From contig CACXGS010000230.1 in the NCBI GenBank assembly GCA_902767195.1, positions 1 through 5,076 on the forward strand: DNA of 5,076 bases, given 5' to 3'. The notes under the pieces were generated by a model. It saw nothing but the letters and a program-made list of their open reading frames with translations, was not told where the DNA came from and ran no database searches. Source of the DNA: an uncultured Lachnospiraceae bacterium. GTDB lineage: Bacteria; Bacillota_A; Clostridia; Lachnospirales; Lachnospiraceae. A program made the translations under genes and the position numbers. This document shows, in pieces, positions 1-5,076 of the stretch. The number at the start of each line of letters is the position of its first letter. The stretch's first letter is position 1.

Positions 1-25
1 CCACTGCAACAACTGGTTTACTCAT
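1..25 (-). CDS. der: Ribosome biogenesis GTPase Der, N-terminal fragment
   Basis: Only the first eight codons lie inside the window; the gene continues past the left edge. They read MSKPVVAV, the usual opening of Der (EngA), whose first G1 loop follows immediately (typically GRPNVGKS). Der is a double-GTPase-domain protein needed for late 50S ribosomal subunit assembly. The start is fixed by GGAGG at 31-35, five bases upstream of the ATG; an ATG at 28-30 is in another frame and meets a stop after one further codon. The gene sits 50 bp downstream of the DUF512 gene on the same strand with no terminator visible between them, so co-transcription is likely. Identification rests on eight residues plus the neighbour, since DUF512 genes often precede der in Clostridia (from memory). 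Confidence 0.8.
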
Positions 26-75
26 CTCATCCTCCATGTCAAATCAGACAAATTTAATGATTTGCCTAAATTATA

Positions 76-1434
76 TTAGATATTCAACAATTTATCAACA
101 AAATTTTTTCCTTCAGGCCCAATAATATCCACCGGTTTCCCCAAAGCCCCGGCAAGGTCGCTGATCGTGAGGTCATCCAGCAGAACTTCCTCACCAGCCC
201 GCAGCACGTTCTCCGGAAGGAACAAAACCTGACCCAGGTCTTTTCCTTTTAGCTGGGCAATGATGTCCTGGCCGGTCATCAGACCGGAGACGGTGATCAT
301 TTCCCCGAAAAAGTCATTGCGGATGCAGTATACTTCCACGGACAGCCAGGGACAGCAGTCCATGACTTCCTTCGCCAGCATACAGATGGTGGGATATACC
401 AGTTTCGCTGTGGCGATGGAGACCCTTCTCCTTTTCCCTTTCTCGCCGCCCTCTGCTTCTTGCGCCGGCAGAAACCGTTCTGGTTCTTCGCGCAGCTCTG
501 AAAGCCTTTCTCTGACCTGGTCAATGAGCAGACGGACCATGCCGACTCCGTTTTCCAGTTGTCCGTAGCCCTCATAGTAGTCTGCCTCAGGAATCTCTCT
601 CCCGGCCAGGATAAACCATTCGTCGGAAGCGTGAACAAAAGCTGTCCCCTTTTCTTTTAGAAAATGCTGCTGCCAGGCCAGAATCTGGTCAAGAACCTTC
701 CCGGCGTCTTCTGCATCAAAAGGCTCCAGTTTCTCGAGCTTGTCCCGGAAGCGGGTCAGTCCTACCGGAACCACTGACAGACTTTGCATATAGGGAAGAA
801 AAGCTCCTAAGTCACGAATGGTTCTGTCAAGTTCCGGTCCGTCGTTCAGCCCCTTACAGAGGACCACCTGGGAATTCATCTGAATCCCGGCTTCATAAAA
901 CCTCTGTATCTTATCCAGGATATCTCCGGCAAAACGATTGTGAAGCAATCTGCATCGCAGCTGGGGATTAGTGGCATGAACAGAGATATTGATCGGGGAA
1001 AGGTGATAGTAGATCAACCGGTCCAGATCCTCATCCTTCATGTTGGTCAGGGTGATATAATTCCCCTGCAGGAAAGACAGCCTTGAATCATCATCTTTAA
1101 AATAGAGAGTCTCCCTCATTCCCGGAGGCATCTGATCGATAAAGCAAAAGACGCATTTGTTGCAGCAGCTATGATATTCATCCATGAGAGATGACTCAAA
1201 AGCAATGCCCAGATCTTCGTCCTCGTCCTTCTCAATCTCCAGCAGGCAGGTCTCTCCGTCCTTTGTCAGCACCTCGACTTGAAGGAACTCATCTTCCATA
1301 TAATATTGGTAATCAAATATATCTTTGATATCGCAGCCATTGATTGCGGCTACAGAATCCCCCGGCTCGAGTCCCAGCTCCCAGGCAATACTGTCCGGTG
1401 CAACGGCAGCGATTCTGTGATAATGTTTCTCCAT
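76..1434 (-). CDS. PDZ / radical-SAM-like / DUF512 protein
   Basis: A 452-aa protein of the DUF512 family, whose biochemical function is unknown. Residues about 5-70 look like a PDZ-like domain (DSIAWELGLEPGDSVAAING, typical of a peptide-binding loop and following strand). Residues 90-97 hold the cluster CCNKCVFC; C90, C94 and C97 give a CxxxCxxC radical-SAM motif, followed by FIDQMPPGMR and then LQGNYITLTN at 122-131, which is highly typical of this family. A TIM-barrel-like region with INISVHATNP (148-157) follows, and the DUF512 region fills the C-terminal half (to GPEGKNFVDKLL). The protein is expected to carry a 4Fe-4S cluster and be cytosolic; no signal peptide or membrane segment is seen. 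The segment at about 324-337 (QEAEGGEKGKRRR) is a charged, probably flexible linker. The start is supported by GGAG at 1443-1446, eight bases upstream. It lies 50 bp before der, which hints at a link to translation or ribosome assembly, but this is only context. Confidence 0.9.
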   Translation of the reverse strand: MEKHYHRIAAVAPDSIAWELGLEPGDSVAAINGCDIKDIFDYQYYMEDEFLQVEVLTKDGETCLLEIEKDEDEDLGIAFESSLMDEYHSCCNKCVFCFIDQMPPGMRETLYFKDDDSRLSFLQGNYITLTNMKDEDLDRLIYYHLSPINISVHATNPQLRCRLLHNRFAGDILDKIQRFYEAGIQMNSQVVLCKGLNDGPELDRTIRDLGAFLPYMQSLSVVPVGLTRFRDKLEKLEPFDAEDAGKVLDQILAWQQHFLKEKGTAFVHASDEWFILAGREIPEADYYEGYGQLENGVGMVRLLIDQVRERLSELREEPERFLPAQEAEGGEKGKRRRVSIATAKLVYPTICMLAKEVMDCCPWLSVEVYCIRNDFFGEMITVSGLMTGQDIIAQLKGKDLGQVLFLPENVLRAGEEVLLDDLTISDLAGALGKPVDIIGPEGKNFVDKLLNI

Positions 1435-1472
1435 GGTCTATTCTCCCGAAAGGGCAGACAAAGCAAAAAAAT

Positions 1473-1618
1473 CTTATCTCTCTTCCATGTATTCTAAGGC
1501 AGTGTCAGGCACTTGTCCCTATTCCATATACTCTAAGGTAGTGTCAGGCACTTGTCACTATTCCATATACTCTAAGGCAGTGTCAGGCACTTGTTCCTAT
1601 TCCATATATTCAAATGCA
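1473..1618. repeat. 39-bp tandem repeat array overlapping the yraN stop
   Basis: Three full copies with exact 39-bp period start at 1483, 1522 and 1561. Copies differ from one another at three or four of 39 positions. A degenerate partial copy lies on each side: 1473-1482 (cttatctctc against cttgtcccta/cttgtcacta) and 1600-1618, which is the 3' end of yraN and matches 16 of 19 positions. Each full copy carries the core AGTGTCAGGCACTTGT, whose AGTG and CACT ends can pair as a small hairpin. On the minus strand each unit encodes roughly QVPDTALEYME, in phase with yraN, which itself ends AFEYME. The three junctions nearest yraN carry TAG at this point; at the distal junction it is changed to GAG and TAA follows two codons later. 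There are no unique spacers, so this is not a CRISPR array. No promoter or strong terminator is recognised in it. Origin by repeated duplication of the yraN 3' end is the simplest reading. Confidence 0.92.
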
Positions 1619-1956
1619 TTTTTAATCCATCGGCAGTTTGAAGACTCATCCACTTCGATCACATCAAAGCGGACCGGCACAAAGTCCGATAACTGTCTTT
1701 TCATCCGATAATAATTAAATGCGCTGCAGATCTTATGCTGTTTACGCAGATCTACAGCCTCAGCACCATGGCCGGAACCCCAGCCCCTTCTCGTCTTCAC
1801 TTCAATCACTGCAAGATAAGGTTCATCGATACCAATCAAATCAATTTCTCCGAACCTGCTGTGAAAATTCTTCTCCAGGATGCGAACCCCCTGCCTCTCC
1901 AAAAAAGCAGCGGCGGCAGTCTCTCCAAGCTTGCCGGTCTTCTTTCGCACATCCAT
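1597..1956 (-). CDS. yraN: UPF0102 family protein YraN
   Basis: A 119-aa protein of the UPF0102 (YraN) family, which has a restriction-endonuclease-like fold; its cellular role is not established, though a nuclease or DNA-processing role is commonly suspected. Visible hallmarks are KTGKLGETAAAAFLERQG at the N-terminus, GEIDLI at 36-41 and EVKTR at 52-56. D39, E52 and K54 form the D...ExK signature of this nuclease fold. Length is normal for the family. The start is the only ATG in the frame after an upstream stop, but its ribosome site is poor: only GGA at 1966-1968, nine bases upstream, and a better purine run (GGAAAG, 1974-1979) 17 bases away, so translation may be weak or coupled to rnhB, which ends 35 bp upstream. 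GTG at codon 3 is an alternative start. The TAG stop lies inside the 39-bp repeat array, whose units continue in phase downstream. Confidence 0.92.
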   Translation of the reverse strand: MDVRKKTGKLGETAAAAFLERQGVRILEKNFHSRFGEIDLIGIDEPYLAVIEVKTRRGWGSGHGAEAVDLRKQHKICSAFNYYRMKRQLSDFVPVRFDVIEVDESSNCRWIKNAFEYME

Positions 1957-1991
1957 ATAACTTATTCCATTTCTTTCCAGCAGTCTCTATC

Positions 1992-2786
1992 CTATCTGTT
2001 CCCAGGGGCCAGCCGGGACCCAGGAAGCTGGCTGCTATAATTCTTAATAAAACTTCTTCTGTGAATAGGGCAGGGTCCCAGACGTTCAAGGGCTTCCAGA
2101 TGTTCCTTCGAACCATATCCCTTATTGGAAGCAAAGCCGTATCCGGGATAGATACTGTCATATTCCACCATCATCCTGTCCCGGAACACCTTGGCCATGA
2201 TACTCGCCGCACCGATGGATATACTTCTGGCATCCCCATGCACGATGGCAATCTGATCGATACTTACCTGGGGAATCGTCACTGCGTCGTTCAGCAGCAG
2301 ATCCGGGCAGACACTGAGTCCGGAAATCGCCTGGCGCATGGCCTCATAGGTCGCCTGGAGAATGTTAATCTCATCAATTCTCTCCGGGGCTGCCATGCCA
2401 AAGGCGAACGAAACTGCCTCCCGGCTGATCACTTCGTAGAGTTCTTCCCGCTTTTTAGCGGACAGTTTCTTGGAATCGTTAATATAAAGGATCCGGCTGT
2501 CCTTGGGCAGAATCACCGCGCCGGCAACCACAGGCCCTGCAAGGGGCCCCCGGCCCACTTCGTCAATCCCACAGATCAGACCCCGGGACTCATATTTCTT
2601 CTCAAAATAGCAGAGGGATTCTATCCGGCTCAGCTCTTCTTTATAACGGGCAAGCCTTCTCCTCTCTGCATCCAGCAGCTTCTGCACACCCTTTCTCTCA
2701 TCTGTCCGGAAACGCTCTATATTTTCCTCAATCTGATCCGGGTCCAGCCCCCGGAACTCTTCCCGAATCTCAGCGATACTTTTCAT
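1992..2786 (-). CDS. rnhB: Ribonuclease HII
   Basis: A 264-aa RNase HII, a cytosolic endonuclease that cuts the RNA strand of RNA-DNA hybrids and starts removal of single ribonucleotides from DNA. The catalytic core opens with GIDEVGRGPLAGPVV (73-87), giving metal-binding D75 and E76; D167 (LLLNDA) and D185 (HGD) complete the DEDD set, and their 18-residue spacing matches what I recall for the Bacillus enzyme. The family block SISIGAASIMAKVFRDRMM follows, with Gly192 where Ala is more usual, then YPGYGFASNKGYGSKEH (213-229) and a GPCPIHRRSF tail (237-246). The first 70 residues are a charged helical extension, as in Gram-positive RNase HII. The last 14 residues (LPGSRLAPGNR end) look like an unstructured tail. 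GGGGAG at 2796-2801, nine bases before the ATG, supports the start. It lies 48 bp downstream of lepB-2 and next to rbgA, matching the rbgA-rnhB neighbourhood of Firmicutes. Confidence 0.96.
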   Translation of the reverse strand: MKSIAEIREEFRGLDPDQIEENIERFRTDERKGVQKLLDAERRRLARYKEELSRIESLCYFEKKYESRGLICGIDEVGRGPLAGPVVAGAVILPKDSRILYINDSKKLSAKKREELYEVISREAVSFAFGMAAPERIDEINILQATYEAMRQAISGLSVCPDLLLNDAVTIPQVSIDQIAIVHGDARSISIGAASIMAKVFRDRMMVEYDSIYPGYGFASNKGYGSKEHLEALERLGPCPIHRRSFIKNYSSQLPGSRLAPGNR

Positions 2787-2834
2787 AGCAGGTCACTCCC
2801 CATGTATCGGACTTAAAGATCTATCCTTACTGTA

Positions 2835-3389
2835 TCAATCTACTTTACCGAATTTATTCAAGGGCCAGATTCTAATCCAGACTTTTCCTATAATCTCTGA
2901 CCGGTTGATTGGCCCCACCTCAGGATACCGGCTGTCGTAACTGACAGGACGGTTGTCACCAAGACAAAAATACTCATCTTCCTTCAGAGTAATGGGTCTT
3001 TCCGCATCATGGGCTTCCTCAATAAAATCTGTTATACCATAAACATCCTCTTTCAGCTGACGGCCATCTATGTAGACCAGACCATCCTTAATCTGGACTG
3101 TCTCACCCGGCAGGCCGATGATTCGTTTGATGTAGTAGGGATGTTCCCCGTACTCTTCCGGTCCGGGAAAAATGATAATGTCAAACCTTTTAGGATCCGA
3201 GAAGCGATAGGATATCTTGTCCATAATCAGATTCTCTCCATCGGTCAGGGTACCTTCCATGGAATCTCCCCTCACAACCGTTCTCTGCCCGACAAAATGC
3301 AGAATCAAAAATACCACAAGGCAGACCACTACGATATATATAATCGTGTCAAGAAATTCTTTCAAAACATTTTCCTTTTTCTTTGCCAT
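2835..3389 (-). CDS. lepB: Signal peptidase I (second copy)
   Basis: A 184-aa type I signal peptidase, which removes signal peptides from exported proteins at the outer face of the membrane. A lysine-rich start (MAKKKENVLKE) is followed by one membrane helix at about 14-33, placing the catalytic domain outside. Box B is RGDSMEGTL with nucleophile Ser43; box D is YYIKRIIGLPGE with general base Lys88; box E is GDNRPVSYDSR at 144-154. Length and single-helix layout fit the small Gram-positive S26 enzymes. The residue two after the Ser-Met pair is Gly where Pro is the norm (SMxPT), a small oddity in an otherwise complete enzyme. AGGAGGG at 3397-3403, seven bases upstream, supports the start. It begins 18 bp after the rbgA stop, so the two genes share a transcript. 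It differs clearly from the other signal peptidase in this window, so the pair is not a recent duplication. Confidence 0.96.
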   Translation of the reverse strand: MAKKKENVLKEFLDTIIYIVVVCLVVFLILHFVGQRTVVRGDSMEGTLTDGENLIMDKISYRFSDPKRFDIIIFPGPEEYGEHPYYIKRIIGLPGETVQIKDGLVYIDGRQLKEDVYGITDFIEEAHDAERPITLKEDEYFCLGDNRPVSYDSRYPEVGPINRSEIIGKVWIRIWPLNKFGKVD

Positions 3390-3407
3390 GTCATGTCCCT
3401 CCTATGC

Positions 3408-4283
3408 TTATTCCTTCCCCGGATCTGTCTGCCAGTCTTCAGGGGTTTCCAGTGAGAGACAACCCAGGCGAAGGGACCGGAAATCTTCCAGCAGCAGTCT
3501 GGCTGCCTTATCCAGGTCTGCTTCTCCCCCCTTCATTATACAGCCCCGAGTTTCTGCCACAGCCGCAAGAATATCCATATCGCGGCTGCCGCTTTCCATC
3601 TTGAGACCATAACGGTCCTCCATGACGTCAGGATATGTTTCCCTCAGATAATGAATCAGGTGTCCGGCCAGCTCTGTAGTATTCAGGATTTCATCCTTGA
3701 TCGAGCCAATCAGAGCCAGTCTCATCCCGACCTTCTGGTCCTCAAATTTCGGCCAGAGAATACCGGGAGTATCCAGCAGTTCCACATCTTTATTGATTTT
3801 AATCCACTGTTTCCCCTTGGTCACTCCTGGCTTATTACCTGTTTTCGTACAAGCCTTTCCCGCAAAGGAATTGATAAATGTGGACTTGCCCACATTGGGG
3901 ATTCCTGCGACCATAGCCCTTACCGGCCGGTTTAATATCCCCCTCTTCCTGTCCTTCTCCTTCTTCTCTCTGCAGGCCTCAGCAATCAGTCGCCGAAGCT
4001 CTTTCATGCCAGTACCCTTTCTGGAATTCACCTTGGCTACATAGAAGCCCTGTTTCTTATAATACTCCTCCCAGAGGGCAGTGATCTTTGGGTCTGCCAT
4101 GTCAGCCTTATTGAGAAGGATAATCCTGTATTTATTATTGGCCAGATTGTTAATATCCGGATTCCGGCTGCTCTGAGGCACTCTTGCATCCAGAAGTTCC
4201 AGAACTACATCGATAAGCTTGATATTCTCCTGCATCATCCTCCGGGCCTTGGTCATGTGGCCCGGGTACCACTGAAAATGCAT
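3408..4283 (-). CDS. rbgA: Ribosome biogenesis GTPase RbgA (YlqF)
   Basis: A 291-aa circularly permuted GTPase that acts late in 50S subunit assembly. Motifs appear in permuted order: G4 NKAD (58-61), a G5-like NSR segment (86-88), G1 GIPNVGKST (127-135), the G2 Thr in KPGVTKG (Thr155), then G3 DTPG (171-174). The N-terminus QWYPGHMTKARR is the family signature, and His9 matches the histidine reported as catalytic in Bacillus subtilis RbgA. A C-terminal helical domain for rRNA binding follows (about 185-275). I chose the ATG at 4281-4283 because AGGAGG at 4291-4296 sits seven bases upstream and the protein then begins exactly as RbgA does; a GTG 13 codons earlier stays in frame but lacks a site and lies within an inverted repeat. 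Its neighbours are rplS upstream and rnhB downstream, as in other Firmicutes, here with a signal peptidase gene on each side. Confidence 0.96.
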   Translation of the reverse strand: MHFQWYPGHMTKARRMMQENIKLIDVVLELLDARVPQSSRNPDINNLANNKYRIILLNKADMADPKITALWEEYYKKQGFYVAKVNSRKGTGMKELRRLIAEACREKKEKDRKRGILNRPVRAMVAGIPNVGKSTFINSFAGKACTKTGNKPGVTKGKQWIKINKDVELLDTPGILWPKFEDQKVGMRLALIGSIKDEILNTTELAGHLIHYLRETYPDVMEDRYGLKMESGSRDMDILAAVAETRGCIMKGGEADLDKAARLLLEDFRSLRLGCLSLETPEDWQTDPGKE

Positions 4284-4290
4284 CCTGTCT

Positions 4291-4296
4291 CCTCCT
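4291..4296 (-). promoter_or_regulatory. Shine-Dalgarno site of rbgA
   Basis: A full AGGAGG lies seven bases before the ATG at 4281-4283. It decides between that start and the upstream in-frame GTG at 4320-4322, which has no comparable site. Confidence 0.88.
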
Positions 4297-4312
4297 ACAA
4301 TAAGTTTGTGGT

Positions 4313-4345
4313 GGTTAGGCACCTGACAGCCAGTCAGGACTAACC
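4313..4345. other. Inverted repeat upstream of rbgA
   Basis: Outer arms GGTTAG (4313-4318) and CTAACC (4340-4345) pair perfectly. Inner arms CCTGAC (4322-4327) and GTCAGG (4333-4338) pair around a five-base loop, with an asymmetric internal loop (GCA against A). It would form a 12-bp hairpin in the leader of rbgA, ending 16 bases before its AGGAGG. On the plus strand it is followed by TTTTATT, so it would look like a weak terminator for transcription in that direction; on the minus strand no T-run follows. The role is unknown: leader structure, RNA-processing site or an old palindromic element. Confidence 0.6.
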
Positions 4346-4346
4346 T

Positions 4347-4374
4347 TTTATTGCTTAATCTTTCTAGTTTTCAA
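4347..4374 (-). promoter_or_regulatory. Possible weak promoter for rbgA
   Basis: TTGAAA (4369-4374) and AATAAA (4347-4352) are separated by 16 bases, in the gap after the lepB-1 terminator-like hairpin. The -10 matches consensus at only four of six positions. Location is the main support: something should drive rbgA if the hairpin terminates transcription. Confidence 0.2.
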
Positions 4375-4401
4375 GCAGTCTCCTGCCTGCAGCTACCTTT
4401 T

Positions 4402-4424
4402 AAAACAGGCCTGATCCGGCCTGT
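4402..4424 (-). terminator. Terminator-like hairpin at the lepB-1 stop
   Basis: On the minus strand ACAGGCC (4418-4424) pairs perfectly with GGCCTGT (4405-4411) around a six-base loop, followed by a run of four T (4402-4405, the first T also being in the stem). The stem begins within the lepB-1 TGA codon. The U-run is short, so termination may be partial and some readthrough into rbgA is likely. Confidence 0.5.
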
Positions 4425-4963
4425 CAATGGGAGGATCTCAGTGTCGCCTTAACGCAGCCGACAAACTTCTCCCTGTCGATATTTCCAATATTGGCCACCC
4501 TGGAATCTTCACTGTTATTACAGTTGTCTCCCATCACAAAATATTCATTCTCCTCAAGCTTAATCTCGTAGGCAGCCAGCCCGGCAGAGAGGATCTCCTC
4601 ATCGAAGAAGCCATCCTGAACCTTCCCATTGATATATAGTTTCCCTTCGTTGATCTGTACGGTCTCTCCCGGCAGGCCAATAACCCGTTTGACGGAGTAG
4701 TGAGTGCTCGTGCCATTTTCCAGTTCAATGACAGCTGCGTCTCCCCGTTTGGGATTTCTGAGATGATAATCCAGCTTGCTGACAAGAACCATATCATTGT
4801 CATAATAAGAGGGCTGCATGGATTCACCGTGAACCGCAATAATCTGCACACAATAATGAACGAGAAGATAGGCAAGAAGAATCATGAGGATAATCTCTCC
4901 TACCCAGAGACCGATATTGCGGATCATGCGGTTTCTTCTTTCGACATAGCGATAATTCTTCAT
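4424..4963 (-). CDS. lepB: Signal peptidase I (first copy)
   Basis: A 179-aa type I signal peptidase of the membrane-anchored S26 family. The first 16 residues are strongly basic (RYVERRNRMIRN), then one membrane helix spans about 17-39, consistent with a cytosolic N-terminus and an outside catalytic domain. Box B is HGESMQPS with nucleophile Ser48; box D is YSVKRVIGLPGE with general base Lys92; box E is GDNCNNSEDSR at 145-155. All catalytic features are present, so it should be active. GGAG at 4974-4977, ten bases upstream, is a usable ribosome site for the ATG chosen; Met13 is a less likely alternative. The gene follows rplS and its terminator by 77 bp with no clear promoter between, suggesting expression by readthrough. 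The second signal peptidase lies beyond rbgA and is well diverged outside the catalytic boxes. Confidence 0.96.
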   Translation of the reverse strand: MKNYRYVERRNRMIRNIGLWVGEIILMILLAYLLVHYCVQIIAVHGESMQPSYYDNDMVLVSKLDYHLRNPKRGDAAVIELENGTSTHYSVKRVIGLPGETVQINEGKLYINGKVQDGFFDEEILSAGLAAYEIKLEENEYFVMGDNCNNSEDSRVANIGNIDREKFVGCVKATLRSSH

Positions 4964-4994
4964 ATATTCTTTCTCCCCGGATATTCCAGAATGG

Positions 4995-5025
4995 AAAAAC
5001 AGGGCAAGTAATACTTTACTCGCCC
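4995..5025 (-). terminator. Intrinsic terminator or attenuator after rplS
   Basis: On the minus strand GGGCGAGTAA (5016-5025) pairs with TTACTTGCCC (5002-5011) over ten positions, including one G-T wobble, around a four-base loop. A five-T run (4995-4999) follows two bases later. It begins 15 bases after the rplS stop and ends 31 bases before the lepB-1 start. It most likely ends much of the ribosomal-protein transcript while letting some polymerase through to lepB-1. Confidence 0.8.
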
Positions 5026-5040
5026 CGGTTTCAATCGATA

Positions 5041-5076
5041 CTATTTCACTAACTCTTTGACCTTAGCCTTCTTACC
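5041..5076 (-). CDS. rplS: 50S ribosomal protein L19, C-terminal fragment
   Basis: Only the last 11 codons and the TAG stop are inside; the gene begins beyond the right edge. They encode GKKAKVKELVK, the typical basic L19 tail that follows the conserved RGRVGK segment. L19 is a protein of the large subunit located at the interface with the small subunit. Assignment rests on this short tail and on the neighbours: in Firmicutes rplS usually precedes lepB and/or rbgA (ylqF). A terminator follows directly. Confidence 0.85.
   Translation of the reverse strand, partial: GKKAKVKELVK

Noticed and set aside
1441..1472. Terminator or promoter before the DUF512 gene
   Set aside because: The seven-T run on the minus strand (1465-1471) lacks a convincing stem upstream, and CCCTTTCGGG pairs over only three bases. 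No -35/-10 pair with acceptable spacing was found.
1473..1618. CRISPR array
   Set aside because: Copies are head-to-tail at an exact 39-bp period with no variable spacers and no cas genes nearby.
1433..1711. Plus-strand frame with 13-residue repeats (SIYSKAVSGTC-type) running through the tandem array
   Set aside because: The repeats only mirror the 39-bp DNA period; there is no ribosome site before its ATG and it runs on antisense into yraN.
1719..2816. Long plus-strand open frame of 365 codons
   Set aside because: It lies antisense to yraN and rnhB, both clear family members; its protein is low-complexity and resembles nothing I know. It is a shadow.
2787..2834. Regulatory element between lepB-2 and rnhB
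   Set aside because: Only a short AGATCT palindrome and the rnhB ribosome site are seen; nothing else stands out.
4284..4322. N-terminally extended RbgA starting at an upstream GTG
   Set aside because: The extra 13 residues do not look like the family, there is no ribosome site, and AGGAGG fits the internal ATG exactly.

Overview
All genes in this window read on the minus strand, so biological order runs from the right edge to the left: rplS (3' end only), lepB-1, rbgA, lepB-2, rnhB, yraN, a 39-bp tandem repeat, a PDZ/radical-SAM/DUF512 gene, then der (first codons only). The gene set and order (L19, signal peptidase I, RbgA, RNase HII, YraN; DUF512 next to Der), AGGAGG-type Shine-Dalgarno sites, mid-range base composition and protein style suggest a Clostridia-class Firmicute, most likely Lachnospiraceae. 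This is inferred from gene order and protein similarity recalled from memory, not from a search.

Right part (2787-5076). The end of ribosomal protein L19 is followed by a good intrinsic terminator or attenuator. Then come two different type I signal peptidase genes on either side of the 50S-assembly GTPase rbgA. The first peptidase gene ends in a small GC-rich hairpin with a short U-run. A 140-bp gap before rbgA holds a second, longer inverted repeat and at best a weak promoter. rbgA and the second peptidase are only 18 bp apart and are surely co-transcribed.

Middle part (1435-2786). rnhB (RNase HII) and yraN (UPF0102, nuclease-like) follow with short gaps. The 3' end of yraN runs directly into three near-identical 39-bp tandem copies plus degenerate flanking pieces. 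On the coding strand the copies stay in phase with yraN. Each copy re-encodes a version of the yraN C-terminus, and the three junctions nearest yraN end in the same TAG stop. This is the least ordinary thing in the window.

Left part (1-1434). A 452-aa protein with an N-terminal PDZ-like domain, a Cys-rich radical-SAM-type iron-sulfur motif and a C-terminal DUF512 region lies 50 bp upstream of der, the ribosome-assembly GTPase. The theme is core housekeeping: ribosome assembly (L19, RbgA, Der), protein export (two signal peptidases) and nucleic-acid maintenance (RNase HII, YraN). I see no mobile element, CRISPR array, RNA gene or defence system. The points worth a second look are the yraN-derived repeat, the paired signal peptidases and the intergenic hairpins.
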